Both the position numbers and the translations under genes were made by a program. From JBBSDP01 sp963754335 (GTDB lineage Bacteria > Planctomycetota > Phycisphaerae > Tepidisphaerales > Tepidisphaeraceae): a DNA stretch of 64,000 nt. Below the pieces are notes generated by a model. That model was not told the DNA's origin, ran no database searches, and saw only the letters and a program-made list of their open reading frames with translations. Positions 1 through 11,412 of the stretch are shown piece by piece. How positions within the stretch are numbered: position 1 is the stretch's first letter; the number at the start of each line of letters is the position of its first letter. The stretch spans positions 62,001 through 126,000 of the forward strand of contig CAVWFQ010000009.1 in assembly GCA_963754335.1 (NCBI GenBank). The letters run 5' to 3'.

Positions 1-1219
1 TGCGTCTGGAAGCGGCGCGCACGCTCAGGGCCATCAATTATCAGGAAGCGCAGGGGCAATGCTGACGCAGCTCGCCCAGGAGCCGGACCCTGATGTGAAA
101 ACGGCGCTGATCGGCGCGGCGGCGCAAATGGGGGGCGTCTCGGCGGTTCCGCTCCTGCGCCGCCTTCTGCACGATCCATCGCTGCATGTGGCGGCCGCGG
201 CCGCCGACTCCATCAAATCGCTTGGCCCCTTGATCTTCAAAGCTGATCCGCGCGTGGCCGCGGATATCGCTCAGGAGCTGTGGAAACTGTTCGAGCAATA
301 TAACCAGCAGCCGGGCGGGCTCGATTTTTCGGTGTCGGCCCTGCAGGCGATCGGGCCGTTGCGCGATACGTCTCTGGTGATTTCGATCATGAAGCTTCTC
401 GACAACGCTCAGCCGGAGAAAATCCGCTCGGCGGCGTTGCACGCATTGGCCGATATCGGGGATCCCCACGCCACCGACACCATTATTCTCTGGCTCGGGC
501 AGGAACCTTCTCCGAACCTGCGGATGGATGCGATCGAGGCCCTCGGCAAGACGGGCAGCTTCACCGATGATGCCGACGTGTTGTACGGCTATTTTGGCCC
601 GCGTAGCCAGGAGCCGAGCGCCGAAGTCCGCCAGCGCGCCTGGATCGTCTTTCAGAATCTGCTCCCCACCGCACCCAAGCAGGCGCTGGTCGAATGGGCC
701 TCACGCCTGCACGGAGATCCCCAGCGCTCCATCGAAGTGCAGCAGGCTTTGAACGCCAAGCTACAGAAAGACGGCGACCTCGAGCAACTTGCCCCTTCCC
801 GGCAGACCACCGGCGAAACGCTGATGAAGCTCAACCGCCCGCAGGAGGCCGCCGTCAGCTTCCAGGCGGCGCTCGACTATTGGGAAGGAAAAAAAGTCGA
901 AAGCTCGGTGACCGATCTCCTCGTCGGTCAGTTGACGGATGCGTTGTTGCAGTCGAAGCAATACCAGCAGGTCGCCGCCTTTGCCGGCAAGCAAATCACG
1001 GCCAATCGCGCCCAGCAGGAGACGATGGGCTCGAAGATCGAGAATGAAGCCGACCGACTCTTTAACGAAGGGGATCAAAAAAACGACACCACCGAGCTGA
1101 GAGACGCGCTCAACCTCATCAGCGAGGCGATGAAAATCAAGCCGCCCCTGGACGACCGATATCGCGACCATCTGACTGCGACCCAAAAACAGGCGCAGGA
1201 TCGGTTGGGAGGGAAATAG
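1..1219 (+). CDS. HEAT/PBS-lyase repeat protein, 5' end outside window
   Basis: The first about 230 residues are helical pairs with the spacing and sequence style of HEAT or PBS-lyase-like repeats (alanine-rich helices, repeated D-P-D/P-S turns, for example RLLHDPS and LGQEPSP). The last about 130 residues look TPR-like and end in a charged tail before TAG. An in-frame ATG exists at 59, but the preceding bases in another frame (3 to about 58) read LEAARTLRAINYQEAQGQ, also repeat-like, so the gene most likely enters from the left and carries a one-base deletion near 58. Such proteins act as protein-protein scaffolds; no partner can be named. It lies upstream of, and in the same direction as, the TPR-ExbBD operon. 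The fold class is fairly sure, the role unknown. Confidence 0.7.
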   Translation, partial: ASGSGAHAQGHQLSGSAGAMLTQLAQEPDPDVKTALIGAAAQMGGVSAVPLLRRLLHDPSLHVAAAAADSIKSLGPLIFKADPRVAADIAQELWKLFEQYNQQPGGLDFSVSALQAIGPLRDTSLVISIMKLLDNAQPEKIRSAALHALADIGDPHATDTIILWLGQEPSPNLRMDAIEALGKTGSFTDDADVLYGYFGPRSQEPSAEVRQRAWIVFQNLLPTAPKQALVEWASRLHGDPQRSIEVQQALNAKLQKDGDLEQLAPSRQTTGETLMKLNRPQEAAVSFQAALDYWEGKKVESSVTDLLVGQLTDALLQSKQYQQVAAFAGKQITANRAQQETMGSKIENEADRLFNEGDQKNDTTELRDALNLISEAMKIKPPLDDRYRDHLTATQKQAQDRLGGK

Positions 1220-1562
1220 CCACGTCAAATCCCATATGAAGTAACCCCCGTGATCCACGACCTCGCAAATTTCCCAATGGATCGTGTTCGTGTAGTTGTC
1301 GTTTAAGTCTTCCGCGGGCATCCAGGGGAGCGCGTTCTGCGTTCGATTCCTCGGTGACCTCTGTGCCCTCGGTGATCTCTGTGCCCATTCAAATGGTCTG
1401 CTGTTTCGGTCCTCCGCTGGAAATGGTTCAAAGTCTGTTTCCCCTTCAACTTGACTGCCGCTTTCCGGTAGCTACACATGACAGAATCCGTGCGGGCCGG
1501 GCAGTGGAAGGACTGTCGATTGGGGTGTCGTTGAAGCAACTGGTTCGCCATTCGGAGGTTTC
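1220..1562. other. Intergenic region with a dispersed tandem-like repeat
   Basis: No gene is supported here. Bases about 1345 to 1390 hold imperfect repeats of a GGTGACCTCTGTGCC-type unit (ggtgacctctgtgccct followed by cggtgatctctgtgccc). This short-period sequence is often seen as dispersed intergenic repeat in related genomes, from memory. The remainder carries the leader of the downstream TPR gene, ending in a GGAGG ribosome-binding site at 1554-1558. No terminator or RNA gene was recognised. Confidence 0.5.
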
Positions 1563-4500
1563 ATGCATCGCGGGCTAATGGATTGGCGGCGGTTGTGCTT
1601 CGGCTCCTCTATCTGCCTTTCGACCATCGCGTTTGTCGCGTCCACTCTCCCGCAAACCCTGGCGGCGGATGATTCTTCGGCATCTTCGTCGGGCCAGCCG
1701 GTCGATGCGGCGACGAAAAAGCTGATGGCGGCCAACGGCCTGTTCCAGCGCAGTCTCTTCAAACTGGCCGGCGATCAATACGAGCAATTCCTCAAGGAAA
1801 ACCCCGACCACCCCGAAGCGACAGCCGCCCGCTACGCGCTGGCCGTCTGCCACTATCGCCTGAACGAGCTTGCTCCCGCGATCGAGCAATTGCGGAAGGT
1901 GCTCGTCGATCCGAAGTTCGAACAGCGCGACGAAGCCCTCGCGGTTTTGGGGTACTGCGAGCTGTCCGACAAGGAGTATAATGCGGCGCTGAAGGATTTT
2001 GCGGAGCTGATTGAGAAGTATCCCAAGAGCAAGCACGCCGAGCAGGCGGCACTGTATCGCGCCCAGACGCTTTATCTCGCAGGCAAGACCAAAGAGGCCG
2101 CCGCGGCCTGCGATGAATTTCTCAAGCAATATCCCAAGAGCGAGCAGGGGGCGACGGCCGTTTATTTCCTCGCCCTTTCACAAAAGGCCAACGGGGAGAA
2201 TGCCGAAGTGGTGCAGTCGCTGGATCGGCTGAATTCGAATTATCCCAATTCGCGCTATCAGCTCGACGCGATGTTGCTTGCGGGGCAGGCGCTGGAAGCG
2301 CAGGGCAAATTCGCCGAGGCCGCTGAGCAGTATCGCCAGATGGCTGCCGCCGCGCCGAGACTGCGCAAGCCCGACGCGCTCTACAGCCTCGGCGTGGCGC
2401 TTTACAAAGAGGGCAAGTTCGCCGATGCGGTCGCGCCGCTGGCGACGGTCGTGAAAGATTTCGGATCGAGCGCGTATGCCAGGCCGGCCAAGCTGCAGCT
2501 TGGCCTGTCCGAGCTGGCGGCGGGTAAGACCGCTGATGGCCGGGCCGTCCTCGGGCAAGTCGCCAAGGAGGATCCCGCGCGGGCGGCTGAGGCGCAGTAT
2601 GGCCTGGCGCAATGCGACATTACGGATAAGAAGTTCGAATCGGCCTTCACCATCCTCGACGCGCTCTCGAAGTTGCAACCGGCTCCGCCGAATCTTTCGC
2701 AGATATTGCTCGATCGAGCGGTCTGCCTGATGGAGGCGGAAAAATTCGAAGAGGCGGCGAAGGAGTTCGAATCGCTTGCAACGCAATATCCGAATAACTC
2801 GCAAGTCGCCGAAGCGCTCTATCGGCAGGCGTTCTGCCTGCACAAGCTCGCACACTACGATGCGAGTCATGCGGTGTGCGATAAGTTTGTGAAGCTTCCG
2901 CCCGGGGACTTCAGCGGGCCGGTCGCCGAGCTGGACGCGGAAAATCTGTTTCTCCTCGCCAGGTACCCGGATGCCGAAAAAGCATTCGATACTCTGGCAA
3001 CATCCGCGAAGGACGAGCAGAAGCAGCTGCGATTCAAGGTTCGCGCGGGGCAATGCGCGTATTTCGCCGGAAATTACCCCAACGCGGTCGAACGGCTGAC
3101 GCCCATTGCCGCCGATCCGCGCGTCGCGGCGAGCGAGGAATTGCAGACGGGAATCTTTCTGCTCGGCGACGCCCAGCTCCAGCAGGGGAAAAACGCCGAA
3201 GCCGCCGCCGCGCTGAAACAGTTTCTTTCCGTGACGAAATCCGACAAGCGCGAAGCCCAATTCAAGCTTGGGCTTGCCCAGATCCGGTCCGGCGATACCG
3301 CCGGCGCACAGACCACGCTCACCGAACTCGCGCAAGCCCCGGCGGATTCTCCGTGGGTCCAGCGCGGCTTATTCGAATTGGGACAGTTGCAATACAAGGC
3401 CGGCCAGGGTGAAGCGGCTCGCGCGTCGCTCAGCAAGGCGCTGGCCGCCAATCCCGCCGCTGAAGTCGCGGCGCCCGCCGGCTATCTTTTGGGGTGGGTC
3501 AACTTCGACGCGAAGAAGTATCCCGAAGCCGCCACGTCCTGGGGCGACATGGCCGATCACTACCCAACCCATGCACTGGCGGCGGACGCGGCGTATCAGC
3601 GCGGGGTGGCGCTGAAGGAGGCGGGCAAGAGTGACGACGCGCTGGCGGCGCCTCCAGAAATTTGCCCAGGGCCACGCCGACAGTCCCAATGCCGTGAAGG
3701 CCCGGCAGCTCGCCGCTTCGATCCTTGCTTCCCAGGGAAAGGGCGCCGAGTCGGCCGCCATGCTCGCCGATCTGGCCAAAGATCCGAAAGCCGGCGACAA
3801 CGTGCTCTACGAACTCGCCTGGGCCCAGCGCGGCCAGAAGGATATGCCCGGCGCACAGGAGACCTACAAGCGGCTCTTGAAGGATCACGCCGATAGCAGG
3901 TTCGCTCCGGCCGCCCGCACTGAGCTGGCCGAGTTGCTTTACTCCGAAAAGAACTACGATCAGGCCGCGCCCCTGCTGGAGGCGGTCACCAGCGATGCAT
4001 CAGCCGATGACAAAATTAAATCATCGGCTTCGTACCGATTGGCGTGGTGTTATCAAAAGCTCAATAAGCCGGACAAGGCCTCTGCGATCTTCACCGAATT
4101 TGCAGGGAAATATCCGGATGATCCCCAGGCTCCCGCCGCGCTGCTGCAGGCCGGCATCGCACAGGCCGATGCGGGAACTCTCGACATTGCCGAGAAAAAT
4201 CTCTCGACGCTCCTGAGCAAATACCCCGACCACAAGGATGCGCCGATCGCGATGCTCAAGCTCGGCGAAGTTCAGGCGGGACAGAATAATTTCGATGGCT
4301 CCCTGAAGACCAATCAGGCGTTCATCGAGAAATATCCAAAGGATTCGTTCGCCTACCGCGCCAACTTTGGCGTCGGTTGGGCGCTGGAAAATCAGAAGAA
4401 GTACGACGATGCCCGCGCCGCGTATCAGAAAGTGATTTCCGCCAGCAATGGGGAAACCGCCGCCCGCGCCCAGTTTCAGACCGGCGAAACGTATCTTGCC

Positions 4501-4725
4501 CAGGAGAAGTTCGAACAGGCGATCCCGGCCTTGCTGGCCGTCGATGACGTCTATGCTTATCCCAAGTGGTCGGCGCGGGCATTATTCGAGGCAGGCCGCG
4601 CATTTGAGCAGCTCAAACAGCCGGAACAGGCGCGCCAGCAATACACGCAGCTCGTCAATAAGTATAAGGATGCCCCCGAAGCCGGGCTTGCGCAAGACCG
4701 GCTCAAGACGATCAAAGGGTCGTAA
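1563..4725 (+). CDS. Large secreted TPR-repeat protein (YbgF/CpoB-like role possible)
   Basis: The start at 1563 follows a GGAGG at 1554-1558 with 4 bases spacing and gives an N-terminal signal peptide (hydrophobic stretch around residues 12-33, ending LAA). The rest, about 1050 residues, is a chain of TPR units with recurring GKFAEAAEQY/YPKSKHAEQA type motifs. The frame breaks near 3650: the upstream frame ends ...KSDDALAA and the other frame resumes LQKFAQGHADS, so one extra base fits (probably in a CC within the gcgcct run). Two CDS calls here would be wrong. The stop at 4723-4725 lies 12 bases before exbB, so it is operonic with ExbB/ExbD; periplasmic TPR proteins next to Tol/Ton-type motors (such as CpoB/YbgF) coordinate envelope work with the motor. 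That function is inference from context. Confidence 0.8.
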
Positions 4726-4737
4726 AGGATTTATCGC

Positions 4738-5547
4738 ATGCGGGTCTTGAGTCGTATCAGGCGAAATGGAACGAACTGGCTGCTGATGCCGGCAGTCCTG
4801 GGCGCGGTGTTGTTCCTCATGACCGCGGCACGCGCTACAGCGCAGGAAGCGACAGATAGCGCGGCCGCGACGCAGCCCGCGGCCGCGCCGAACATTTCCG
4901 TTGTCGATCTGTTCTTCAAGGGCGGGATTTTCATGTATCCACTGGCGCTCTGCAGCATCATTGCGGTGACGATTATCCTGGAACGCTTTCTGGCATTGCG
5001 GCGGGGGAATATCGTGCCCCGAGGGTTTCTTCAGGGACTTAAGACGGTTTTCCACGACACCCGTGACGATCGCGACGCTGCTCTCGAATACTGCCGGCAG
5101 CACGATTCGGCCGTCGCGCGGATGGTTGCCGCCGGGGTCAAGCGGATGCCACGTGGGCTGACGGCGGCCGAGAAGGCGATAGAGGACGCCGGCGCGAACG
5201 AAGCGCTCAAGCTTCGCCGCAACATGCGATTTCTTTATGCGATCGGGAGCGTCGCTACCCTGCTCGGGCTGATCGGAACCATCTGGGGGATGATCAAGGC
5301 CTTCCAGGTCGCGGCGGTGGCAGGAGTCGGCCGAGTCGATCAGCTCTCGACGGGAATTTACCTGGCGATGGTCAACACCTTCAGCGGGTTGGCTGTTGCC
5401 ATCGTCGTGACGCTTTTCTATTACCTTTTGATCGGCCGCATCGAAAGGTTGATCTCTGAGCTTAATGAGGAATTGAGCGAATTTTCCGATGAGTACGGAT
5501 TCAATGCCGCGCCGGAAATCGAAGTCGGCGTGACCAACACGCTTTGA
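4738..5547 (+). CDS. exbB: MotA/TolQ/ExbB family proton channel protein
   Basis: This 269-residue protein has a signal-like N-terminus (about residues 14-36), a linker rich in Ala/Pro, then the three-segment ExbB/TolQ core: a first membrane helix around FMYPLALCSIIAVTIILERFL (split here only by reading), a cytoplasmic domain, and two C-terminal helices (FLYAIGSVATLLGLIGTIWG and the region after GIYLAMVNTFSGLAV). The GLIGTIWGM motif is diagnostic. In this family the protein forms a pentameric proton channel that powers envelope processes together with ExbD. An AAGGA lies about 7 bases before the ATG. An extra N-terminal signal-like segment is common in planctomycete and other non-proteobacterial ExbB homologues. 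Confidence 0.9.
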   Translation: MRVLSRIRRNGTNWLLMPAVLGAVLFLMTAARATAQEATDSAAATQPAAAPNISVVDLFFKGGIFMYPLALCSIIAVTIILERFLALRRGNIVPRGFLQGLKTVFHDTRDDRDAALEYCRQHDSAVARMVAAGVKRMPRGLTAAEKAIEDAGANEALKLRRNMRFLYAIGSVATLLGLIGTIWGMIKAFQVAAVAGVGRVDQLSTGIYLAMVNTFSGLAVAIVVTLFYYLLIGRIERLISELNEELSEFSDEYGFNAAPEIEVGVTNTL

Positions 5548-5582
5548 ATGCAGCAATTGTGGTAGCGTGAGTTGAGAGCAGC

Positions 5583-6002
5583 ATGCGAATTAAAGACCCG
5601 TTCAACGAAGGGGAAGAACCATACAATCTGGTCCCGCTGACGGACATGGTCTTCAATCTGCTGATTTTTTTCATGTGCGCGACGACATTTGCGCAGGTGG
5701 AGAAGGAACTTGGCGTGCAATTGCCGCACGCATCGCAATTTCAGCCCATTTCCGCGCCGCCGCGACAGCTCATCATCAATATTCGTGAAGACGGGACAAA
5801 AGTCGTCAACGGAAAAACGTACGATGACACTGGCTTATCGCACCTTCTGGTGAGTACGATCTCCGCCAGTCCGGGGACCGCCGTGATCGTACGCGCCGAC
5901 GAGCGGACGATCATGCGCAACTTTGCCGACGTCACGCGACTGTGCCGCAAAGCCGGCGTCACCGAAGCCAAGATCGTTTACATCGACGATTCGGGGAAAT
6001 GA
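5583..6002 (+). CDS. exbD: ExbD/TolR family biopolymer transport protein
   Basis: At 139 residues it has the usual ExbD length. A single membrane helix follows a short cytoplasmic N-terminus, and the protonatable aspartate expected at the start of the helix is present as D21 in PLTDMVFNLLIFF. The periplasmic part (PRQLIINIREDGT, VIVRADERT) matches the ExbD/TolR fold, in which the final strand-helix unit handles DxR-type residues. It follows exbB by 35 bases, and its TGA (6000-6002) overlaps the ATG of the next gene. Together with ExbB it should form the ion-driven motor; its periplasmic client is probably encoded by the TPR gene upstream or the large protein downstream. Confidence 0.9.
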   Translation: MRIKDPFNEGEEPYNLVPLTDMVFNLLIFFMCATTFAQVEKELGVQLPHASQFQPISAPPRQLIINIREDGTKVVNGKTYDDTGLSHLLVSTISASPGTAVIVRADERTIMRNFADVTRLCRKAGVTEAKIVYIDDSGK

Positions 6003-9000
6003 TGGATGCCGATCCAAAAAAATCCGGTTTTCACTTCGGCCGATGGGTGTCCGGCGTCATTGTTCTCGGGGCGTTGGCGGTGGGATCCGCTTATTGGTTC
6101 TATGGACAAAAAGTGTGGACCGACGGGGTGGCGATCAAGGTCGCTGATTCCGAAGCCCGTGTCCGCGAAGTGATCTGGACCGCGCCCGAGCCGCTCCCGG
6201 CTGAAATCAATACCGACAGCCACGAGTATGAGCCTTCGATTGCTCCCGATGGGAACGAGCTCTTTTTCGTTCGCGGCAAGCCGGGCAGCGGCGCATATTT
6301 ACACCAGTCATCGCCACGACGGCGCTTGGACACCGGCCGAGTCGCTGGCGGCTGTCAATGGTCCGACCGATGACCTGGGGCCTCGCGTCACCGCCGACGG
6401 GCGATTCCTTCTATTTTATTCCGATCGTCCCGGTGGTTACGGCGGCTACGACATCTGGGCCGCTCCACGCGCTAAAGACGGTTCGTTCGGAACGCCGTTC
6501 AATCTCGGCCCGACGGTCAACAGCGAGTTCAACGAGTTCAGTCCCGATCCGACCCCCGACGGCAAGCATCTGATCTTCGCGACGAATCGAACGGCTGCTC
6601 TGCGGGAGCAGAAGGAAAACTGGAAGTCAACGATCCGGGAAAACCACTCCGGCGATTACGATTTGTGGATCGCGCGACTCGATTCGTCAAATCGCGAAGG
6701 CGCGGTTCGACCGAGTTCACCACAGGTAAGCGGCGGAGAAGCGGCGGTCGCGCCGACGACCGTTCCGACGACGAATCCCGCGGATGCGCCGTCGGAAGCA
6801 GCAAGCGCTATCGGGCCGGCCACTCTTCCTACGACCCAACCGGATACCGCCATCCCGCTCCAATTCACCGCGGCGCATGAGATTGAAGGCGTTAACACCA
6901 CGTACACCGAAGGCGCCAGTTGCATGTCGCCGGCGGGAGACTTTCTTTATTTCGCCTCCGACCGGCCGGGTGGGTTTGGCAAATTCGACATCTACCGGGC
7001 CCGTGTCGAGAACTGGAAGTTTACGGCGGTGGAAAATCTCGGCCCGAGCATCAATACAGCAGACAATGAAGCCGACCCTGCACTCGGGATGGGGGGGTAT
7101 CGGCTCTATTTCAGTTCCGATCGACCGGCGTCGCGAGGCGGATACGACCTGTTCGTCTCCGATTCGCGCAAAGTTTTCGCGCAGCACACCGGCCATCCGC
7201 TTCCGCACCTGGGCTCGAGCGTCTGGGTCATGCTGGTTTCGCTGCTTATTTTGATTCCGCTCCTGCTCAGCCTGCGCGGGTGGGGCGAGCATCGACTGAA
7301 TCTATTGCAGAAGTGTCTGCTGCTCTCACTGCTCGTCCACGTCCTGATCACGTTTTCGCTCAGTTTCGTCATGGTCAGTCAGCAGATGCGCAAATATGTG
7401 AAGAAAGAGACGGGCATCGACCTTGCCATCAGTCTGCCGAAGGAACTGACCGAAGCATTGGCGATCCGCAATCCGGTGACTTCTGATTTGCCCGCGCGAT
7501 CTGGCGGCCCGCCGGAGCTCTCTCCGCAGAATGTTCCTGCTCCCGCCGAAGCCCAGGCCCTCGCCGCCCCCAAACCGATCGATGTGGCCACGCCGCGTGC
7601 CGATCTGCCCGATCGGGTGAAAGTGGAGATTGCCGCCCCGCAAGTCGCGCCGCCGACTCCAACACCTGCGCAGGTTGCGATCACCCCTCAGCCGCCGCAA
7701 GCCGAGAAAATTGATATCCACGTCGCGTTGCCTCATGAGTCCAAGCCGCTCAGCGCGGCTGAACAGCCGGCGGTTGCCCTCGCCCCGCCGGTCGATGGAT
7801 CAGGTAAAAGTGCCGATCCCGGAAGTATTGCCAACGCCTCCCCAGTTGAAGGAAAGCGCAAATGCGCCGACGGCCAAGCCAACCGTTGCGCCCGAGGTAA
7901 CCGCGCCGGCCATCACGCATGTCGCGCTGCCGGCCGCGAAAACAGCCGTGGCAGCGCAATCCACGCCTGAGGTGAACAAGCCGCAGGCGGACGTTCGGAT
8001 CAGTTCGCGTGCGCCCGTGTCGCAGAATCAGACGAGTGCGCCTGCCATGAGTGAACCGGGCTCGTCCGGGCCTAAACAATCCACGCCAAACGTCACCTCA
8101 GCGGCGGCCACGACGGAATTGCCCGCTCCGAGCACCGCGGTTCATGAGCAAAGCGCCGTTGCGGCTCAACCCGTTTCAACGCCGTCGATTCATCCGACTC
8201 TCCCGCCGCCGTCCGCCCCGGATCAGCAGATAGCCACTACCGATGCGCCGCAGGCGAGTGTTCCGTCGGTAGCGGCTCCAAAGCAGCAGGTTGCCGAAGC
8301 GTCGCCGGTCGCGCACGCGGCTTCGGCTGAGTTGCAGCAAATGACGGCCACGCCGCGGGAGCAGATCGACAAGAGCGTGACGGCGGGCGCCGGTCCTGCT
8401 TCGGTGGCGGCGGCGATTCCGCAGTCGAAGCCGGATGTGAAGAGCCTTACCGGGGAAAAAGCATCAGCCTTTTCGCATTCGTCCGGACATCCAAGTCTTA
8501 CCGGTGGGATCGACACGCCCGCCGACGTTGCGCGGGACGCATCCCTGGTGAGCACTCCGCAGATCGCGCTGGCGGGCGCTTCGCCGAAACAGCAGTCCGA
8601 TGAACGATTGCCGACGGCGTCCGTAGCCTCGGCGGCTCCGACAAGCCAGTCCCCGCTCTCGCAATCTGTAAATCCCGGCGCATCCGGTGCAGCGAAAGTC
8701 GCGATCGATGCCGCGCCGGCACGGTCCGATGCTCAGCCCACAACGCAACCCGCATTCGCGGCGGCCCGTACGAGTGATCGAGTTGCCGCGTTGCTCGCCG
8801 GACCCTCCTCCTCCGAGGCCGCACCCGCGCCAAGTGCTGACCCGGCGGCCGCGGGGCCGCAAGTCGCCGTCGCGACGCCTCATGCATCGCCCGCTTCTGC
8901 GTCCGACAAACCGCTCGTTGCCGATGGTTCGCCGTCGGCGGATCCGACCACGCGTCCCATCGCCGCCAATTCCGTTGCGAGTCTCGTGGGGGATAAGTCC

Positions 9001-10898
9001 GGGCAGATCGGTGTTGCAGATGGCGCGATCGGCGTCGCTCCCGCGCTTCCCGATTCAACATTGGGAACCGGCGGCGCCTTCAACGGGCCGCGACACAGCG
9101 CCGGGACTCCGGCTGGAGCCTCCGAAAGCGTTGCGGTTGCGCTTCCCGATTCCTCGCCGGCCGGCGTCGATCCGATCCTGCCGCATGCCGGAGCGAAACA
9201 AACACAATCGATCGCCGGTGCACAACCGATCGAAGGGGCCGCTCCCGCCGCTGGTTCGCCCCTCGCGTCTTCGCGGCTCATTTCTGCCTCGGGGCCTCCG
9301 GGCACCGCCCCGGCTTCGATCGGGCTTCCCGCCGCCACGGTCTCCGCGCCGCCTGGGGATTCGATTGCCGTCGCTCCGATCCTGCCACGTCCGTCCGCCA
9401 TGCCCAACACCACCGGCGCCGGCACAAGCCAATGCAACGCCCGTGGCGGGGATTGATGCGATCGAGGGCCCACGTCTGGCATCTCCGGCGATTTCCGGAT
9501 TTGCAAAACCCTCCCACGATTCGGCCGGATCCGGCTCGCCGGTCGCGAGTTTCGCCAACGCGGATGCGATTGCCGGATCGCCGAAACGTGTGGCAAATCC
9601 AATTGAATCACACGGTCCTTCGGAATTTGCGGTTGATGTGAAAGCGGTGTCGCCGGATGGCACGCGAACCGGCAGAGGAAAGAAGGGGGATGAATTCGGC
9701 CCCGTCGCCAGTGGTCCGGCCGGCGGCGTTTCGGGTCGCCCGCTGCTCATGTCCAACGATGTGGCCTCTCCGGACGTGGCAATCGCGCCGCTTCCGGGCT
9801 CGCAGGGACCCGGCCGGCTTACCGCGCCGGATTCCCCTTACGCCCAGCGCACCGTCGAACAACGAAAGCCGCTCATCGAAAAACTCGGCGGAACCAGTGA
9901 GTCGGAGGCGGCAGTGGCCCGCGCCCTGGCCTATCTCGCTCGATTCCAGGAGCCCGACGGCCGATGGACCTATGTCGCCGATGATCTGCCCGCCGGCAAG
10001 CGCCGCGAGCGCCGCATGACATGGCCTACACCGCCTTGTCGCTTTTGGCGTTTCTCGCGCAGGACAATGCCCCCAATCGGCCGGGACCTTATCGCGACGT
10101 GGTGGGTCGAGGGGTCGCGTATCTAATTACCCAGCAGGACGATAACGGCGATCTGCGCGGCCCGGCCGACCTGCGCGGCGCGGGCTCCGGACGCGGCAAC
10201 CTGTACGACCAGGGGATTGCAACCCTCGCGCTGGCCGAAGCGGCTCTGATCACCCATGACCAGCACATTACCGACGCGGCATTCGCCGGTGTGCGCTTCA
10301 TCATTTCCTGCCAGAACAACGAGACCGGCGGATGGCGCGATGCGCCGCAGGAACCCGGCGACACGAGCGTTTTCGGCTGGGAGATCATGGCACTGCACAG
10401 TACCGAAATGCTCGGATTCGAAATTCCGGAGCTCACGCGAAAGCGCATGTACAAGTACATTGAATATGCCACGTCGGGCCGCCGTGGCATGCTGGCCTCC
10501 TATCTGCCAGCCGGAACTCCGACCGCTTCGATGACTGCTGAAATGGCCTTCTGCCGCATGATCCTCGGGCAGAAGCTCGACGAGGCCCAGATCAAAGAGG
10601 CGACCGATTTCCTGGCCCAGGAGCCGCCGGACCTCTCCCGGCCTGATTTGTACTATTGGTATTATGCGTCCCTTTCCATGGTGCAGATGCAGAGCCGCTC
10701 CTGGAAGGTCTGGAACGCGTATACGCGCGACGGGCTCGTTCGCATGCAGCAAAAGGGGGGTCCCAGCGACGGCGCCTGGAAGGTCAGCATGAAGCGTGCG
10801 GAGCGCCGGCAACATATTCACCACCGCCATCGGAGCGCCTCACGCTGGAAGTCTACTACCGCTACGGCCCGTTATTGGAACCCGCACCCGCCCACTGA
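5999..10898 (+). CDS. Giant membrane protein: PD40 propeller, low-complexity linker, prenyltransferase-like C-terminus (several frameshifts)
   Basis: An ATGA overlap couples the start to exbD. Order of parts: an N-terminal membrane anchor (residues about 14-35); five or more PD40/WD-like blades with ADGRFLLFYSDRPGG and GGYRLYFSSDRPAS motifs; two membrane segments around 7215-7380; a Pro/Ala/Ser-rich linker of about 800 residues; then repeats like YLARFQEPDGRW and NNETGGWRD, typical of squalene-hopene-cyclase/prenyltransferase alpha-barrels (non-catalytic in many planctomycete proteins), ending TLEVYYRYGPL. Joining needs frame changes near 6295, 7798, 9430, 10015, 10790 and 10835. The mid-protein helices with a TonB-like Pro-rich periplasmic stretch suggest an ExbBD-energised partner; this is inference. 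That it is one gene is likely, because domain content continues across every break, but it could also be two or three genes. Confidence 0.65.
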
Positions 10899-11031
10899 TT
10901 ACGCATTTTTGCTCATTTATTCGCCGAAAATGGCATTCCTGCATTTTGGGGGTATTTTTACATTGGCAGGCATGCGTAAGATCCGCGTCTACCGATGTGT
11001 CGGTTGATGTTTGCATATCGCGACATCGAGC

Positions 11032-11412
11032 ATGGCAAAAGTTCTGATTGTTGACGATCATCAGCCCACGGCGTCAGCCCTTCAGCGCCTGTTGCGCATC
11101 ATCGGTCACAATGGAGTCTGGGTGGGTACAGGAGCCTTGGCGCTGCGGTCGGTCTTCGATTCGCCACCGGATCTGGTGTTGCTCGATGTGATGATGCCTG
11201 GGATGACCGGCCTGGACGTGTTGCGGGCGGTGCGTTCTGATCCCCGCCTCCATTCACTTCCGGTCCTCATTTACACCGCAGCGGAGGAGCCGTCTTACCG
11301 CGAAGAAGCGCTGCGACTGGGTGCGCAGGAATTCTGCGTCAAGGGGGAGACCAACTGGGCCACGCTCGAGGCAAAAATCACCCGTTACCTCTCGGATCTG
11401 CCCACCGTTTAA
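11032..11412 (+). CDS. Stand-alone response regulator receiver (CheY-like)
   Basis: The 126-residue product is a single receiver domain with no output domain. The acidic pair D8-D9 (VDDHQ), phosphoacceptor D52 (LLDVMMPGMTG), T82 (IYTA) and K104 (FCVKGE) are all present. An upstream in-frame ATG at 11011 exists, but the ATG at 11032 begins exactly at the usual MAKVLIVDD start, so it is preferred. No kinase gene is adjacent. It ends 3' to 3' with purK, overlapping it by 4 bases. It probably relays phosphate to a distant effector. Confidence 0.9.
   Translation: MAKVLIVDDHQPTASALQRLLRIIGHNGVWVGTGALALRSVFDSPPDLVLLDVMMPGMTGLDVLRAVRSDPRLHSLPVLIYTAAEEPSYREEALRLGAQEFCVKGETNWATLEAKITRYLSDLPTV

Noticed and set aside
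2178..3335. 385-codon open frame on the minus strand inside the TPR gene
   Set aside because: It is antisense to a repeat-rich, clearly coding TPR sequence; high GC and codon bias create such long shadow frames, and no domain is recognisable.
8880..9756. Long minus-strand frames opposite the Pro/Ala-rich linker
   Set aside because: They mirror low-complexity sequence of the plus-strand gene and contain Arg/Gly-rich junk composition.
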